From Desulfosporosinus sp. UBA4726 (GTDB taxonomy: Bacteria; Bacillota; Desulfitobacteriia; Desulfitobacteriales; Desulfitobacteriaceae), in assembly GCA_002404215.1 (NCBI GenBank), contig DHJG01000143.1, positions 8,736 through 14,491 of the forward strand: 5,756 nucleotides of DNA, read 5' to 3'. The notes under the pieces are model-generated. The model was not told the origin of the DNA. It ran no database searches and saw only the letters and a program-made list of their open reading frames with translations. A program made the translations under genes and the position numbers. Shown here piece after piece: positions 4,110-5,756 of the stretch. Numbering within the stretch: the stretch's first letter is position 1; every line of letters starts with the position of its first letter.

Positions 4110-5753
4110 ATGGGTATGTTTTGTTATCAGTGTCAGGAAACGGCTAAAGGGACCGGTTGTACGATTAAAGGGGTATGTGGTAAAACTGAAAATGTTGCCA
4201 AATTGCAAGACCTTCTGATCCATACTCTCAAAGGGATCTCCGTTTATGCGGTTCAAGCGCGTGAACTTGGTATTGTCCGTCCGGATATTGATAAATTCAT
4301 CATGGAAAGTCTCTTTAGCACGATTACCAATGCGAACTTTGATGCAAGCCGTTTTGTGGAACGAATTCAAGAAGGTCTCAAACTCCGCGAAGAACTTAAA
4401 CAAGACATTCTTAAAGCGGGTGGCACAATTCCGGCGAACCTAAATGATGCAGCAACTTGGACGGCACCTGCCGCTGAGTTCGAAGCAAAAGCAGCCCTCG
4501 TTGGTGTCTTAGCTACGGAGAATGAAGATGTTCGCTCACTCAGAGAATTGATCATCTATGGCGTAAAAGGGATTGCCGCTTATGCTGAACATGCGTATAC
4601 TCTTGAATACAAAGAGCCAGGTATCTTCGCCTTCATCGAAAAAGCCCTGGCAGCTACATTAGATGATACACTCGTCGCTGGTGACCTTGTTGCCCTCGTT
4701 TTAGAAACCGGTAAATTTGGGGTTGATGTGATGGCCTTACTCGATAAAGCTAACACCACATCCTACGGTAATCCAGAACTTACTAAGGTAAACCTCGGAG
4801 TTAGAAACAACCCAGCCATTTTGATCAGCGGTCACGATCTGAAAGACCTCGAAGAATTGCTGATCCAAACGGAAGGTTCCGGAGTGGATGTCTATACACA
4901 CGGCGAAATGCTCCCAGCTCACTACTATCCAGCCTTTAAGAAATATGAGAACTTTGTCGGTAACTACGGAAATTCTTGGCATAAACAAGTCAAAGAATTC
5001 GAATCCTTTAATGGACCGATCTTCTTGACCACCAACTGCCTCGTTCCACCGAAGGATTCCTATAAAGACCGTGTCTACACAACGGGCGTGGTCGGCTTCG
5101 AAGGGGTTAAGCACATCGCAGAGCGCGTAGACGGCAAAGCTAAGGATTTCTCTGCACTCATCGCCCACGCTAAGAAATGCCCAGCACCCACAGAAATCGA
5201 AACTGGCGAACTTGTCGGTGGCTTCGCTCACAATCAAATCTTAGCGCTCGCTGATAAGGTCGTAGATGCTGTGAAAACTGGAGCTATTAAGCGCTTCTTC
5301 GTCATGGCTGGGTGTGACGGTCGCATGAAGAGTCGTGACTATTATGCTGACTTTGCGCAAGCATTGCCTAAAGACACCGTGATCCTGACAGCTGGGTGCG
5401 CAAAATACCAATATAATAAACTGAACCTAGGGGACATCGGCGGAATTCCGAGAGTACTCGATGCGGGCCAATGTAATGACTCTTATTCCTTAGCAGTGGT
5501 AGCCTTGAAACTCAAAGAAGTTTTCGGCCTGGATGATATTAACCAACTCCCAATCTCATATAACATCGCTTGGTACGAGCAAAAGGCGGTTATCGTTTTA
5601 CTAGCCCTTCTCTCCTTGGGTGTGAAAAACATTCACTTAGGACCGACACTACCGGGTTTCTTGTCTCCTAATGTGGTCAAGGTCTTGGTGGAGAACTTCG
5701 GTATTGCTGGCATCACCAACGTTGAAGACGATGTCAAAATGTTCATGGCGTAA
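4110..5753 (+). CDS. hcp: Hybrid-cluster protein (hydroxylamine reductase)
   Basis: The complete 547-residue protein is a cytosolic iron-sulfur enzyme of the Hcp/prismane family. It reduces hydroxylamine to ammonia in vitro and is thought to act as a nitric oxide reductase in nitrosative stress. The N-terminal cluster cysteines are C5, C8, C17 and C23 (C-x2-C-x8-C-x5-C), the spacing of strict anaerobes rather than the longer one of E. coli. Ligands of the hybrid cluster are all in place: H242 (SGHDL), E266 (HGEMLPAH), C310 (TTNCLVP), C402 (AGCDGR, the persulfide cysteine), C430 (TAGCAKY), C455 (GQCND), and E490 and K492 (WYEQKA). Length agrees with the family (about 550). It ends in tandem stops TAA TAG at the window edge, so any partner gene lies outside. 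Regulation by CRP/FNR-type or NsrR regulators is suggested by upstream sites. Confidence 0.97.
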   Translation: MGMFCYQCQETAKGTGCTIKGVCGKTENVAKLQDLLIHTLKGISVYAVQARELGIVRPDIDKFIMESLFSTITNANFDASRFVERIQEGLKLREELKQDILKAGGTIPANLNDAATWTAPAAEFEAKAALVGVLATENEDVRSLRELIIYGVKGIAAYAEHAYTLEYKEPGIFAFIEKALAATLDDTLVAGDLVALVLETGKFGVDVMALLDKANTTSYGNPELTKVNLGVRNNPAILISGHDLKDLEELLIQTEGSGVDVYTHGEMLPAHYYPAFKKYENFVGNYGNSWHKQVKEFESFNGPIFLTTNCLVPPKDSYKDRVYTTGVVGFEGVKHIAERVDGKAKDFSALIAHAKKCPAPTEIETGELVGGFAHNQILALADKVVDAVKTGAIKRFFVMAGCDGRMKSRDYYADFAQALPKDTVILTAGCAKYQYNKLNLGDIGGIPRVLDAGQCNDSYSLAVVALKLKEVFGLDDINQLPISYNIAWYEQKAVIVLLALLSLGVKNIHLGPTLPGFLSPNVVKVLVENFGIAGITNVEDDVKMFMA

Positions 5754-5756
5754 TAG

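Noticed and set aside
4071..4403. 110-codon minus-strand open frame over the hcp start
   Set aside because: It is antisense to hcp codons and its ribosome binding site; the product looks like a random reverse translation.
4737..5237. 166-codon open frame on the minus strand inside hcp
   Set aside because: It lies wholly antisense to the conserved hcp coding sequence and the translated product has no family features; it is a shadow of hcp codon usage.

Overview
The window looks like chromosomal DNA from a strictly anaerobic, spore-former-type Firmicute. The best guess is the Desulfosporosinus/Desulfitobacterium (Peptococcaceae) neighbourhood. The guess rests on moderately AT-rich DNA, strong GGAGG-type ribosome binding sites, sigma-A-like promoters, an anaerobe-type hybrid-cluster protein and a clostridial-type ornithine racemase-like protein. 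The taxon is inferred from gene content; no marker gene is present.

Layout from left to right. (1) Positions 1-647, minus strand: the N-terminal two thirds of an alanine/ornithine racemase-family PLP enzyme, cut by the window edge and starting with GTG. (2) 648-1075: a divergent intergenic region with a 13-bp inverted repeat and smaller dyads. (3) 1076-1678, plus: a membrane-anchored or secreted DUF4352-type protein, followed by a rho-independent terminator. (4) 1851-1883: a facing terminator for the next gene. (5) 1894-2883, minus: a homologue of methenyl-tetrahydromethanopterin cyclohydrolase (Mch), an archaeal/methylotroph C1 enzyme that is unexpected in a Firmicute. (6) 2884-3311: a divergent regulatory region with a near-consensus promoter, operator-like dyads over its -35 box and a 14-bp inverted repeat. 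(7) 3312-3620, plus: an unrecognised 102-residue protein with two predicted membrane segments, ending in a strong terminator. (8) 3678-4109: a long upstream region with several candidate regulator sites, including a perfect TGTGA-N6-TCACA dyad. (9) 4110-5753, plus: a complete hybrid-cluster protein (Hcp) with all visible cluster ligands.

The genes do not form one operon. Each appears to be its own transcription unit, separated by terminators or divergent promoters. The two most interesting items are the isolated Mch homologue and the crowded control region of hcp, where CRP/FNR-type and NsrR-like sites would fit control by nitrosative stress. I saw no RNA genes, CRISPR array, insertion sequence or phage gene. 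I did not find a clearly new multi-gene system; the novelty here lies in single genes and control DNA.
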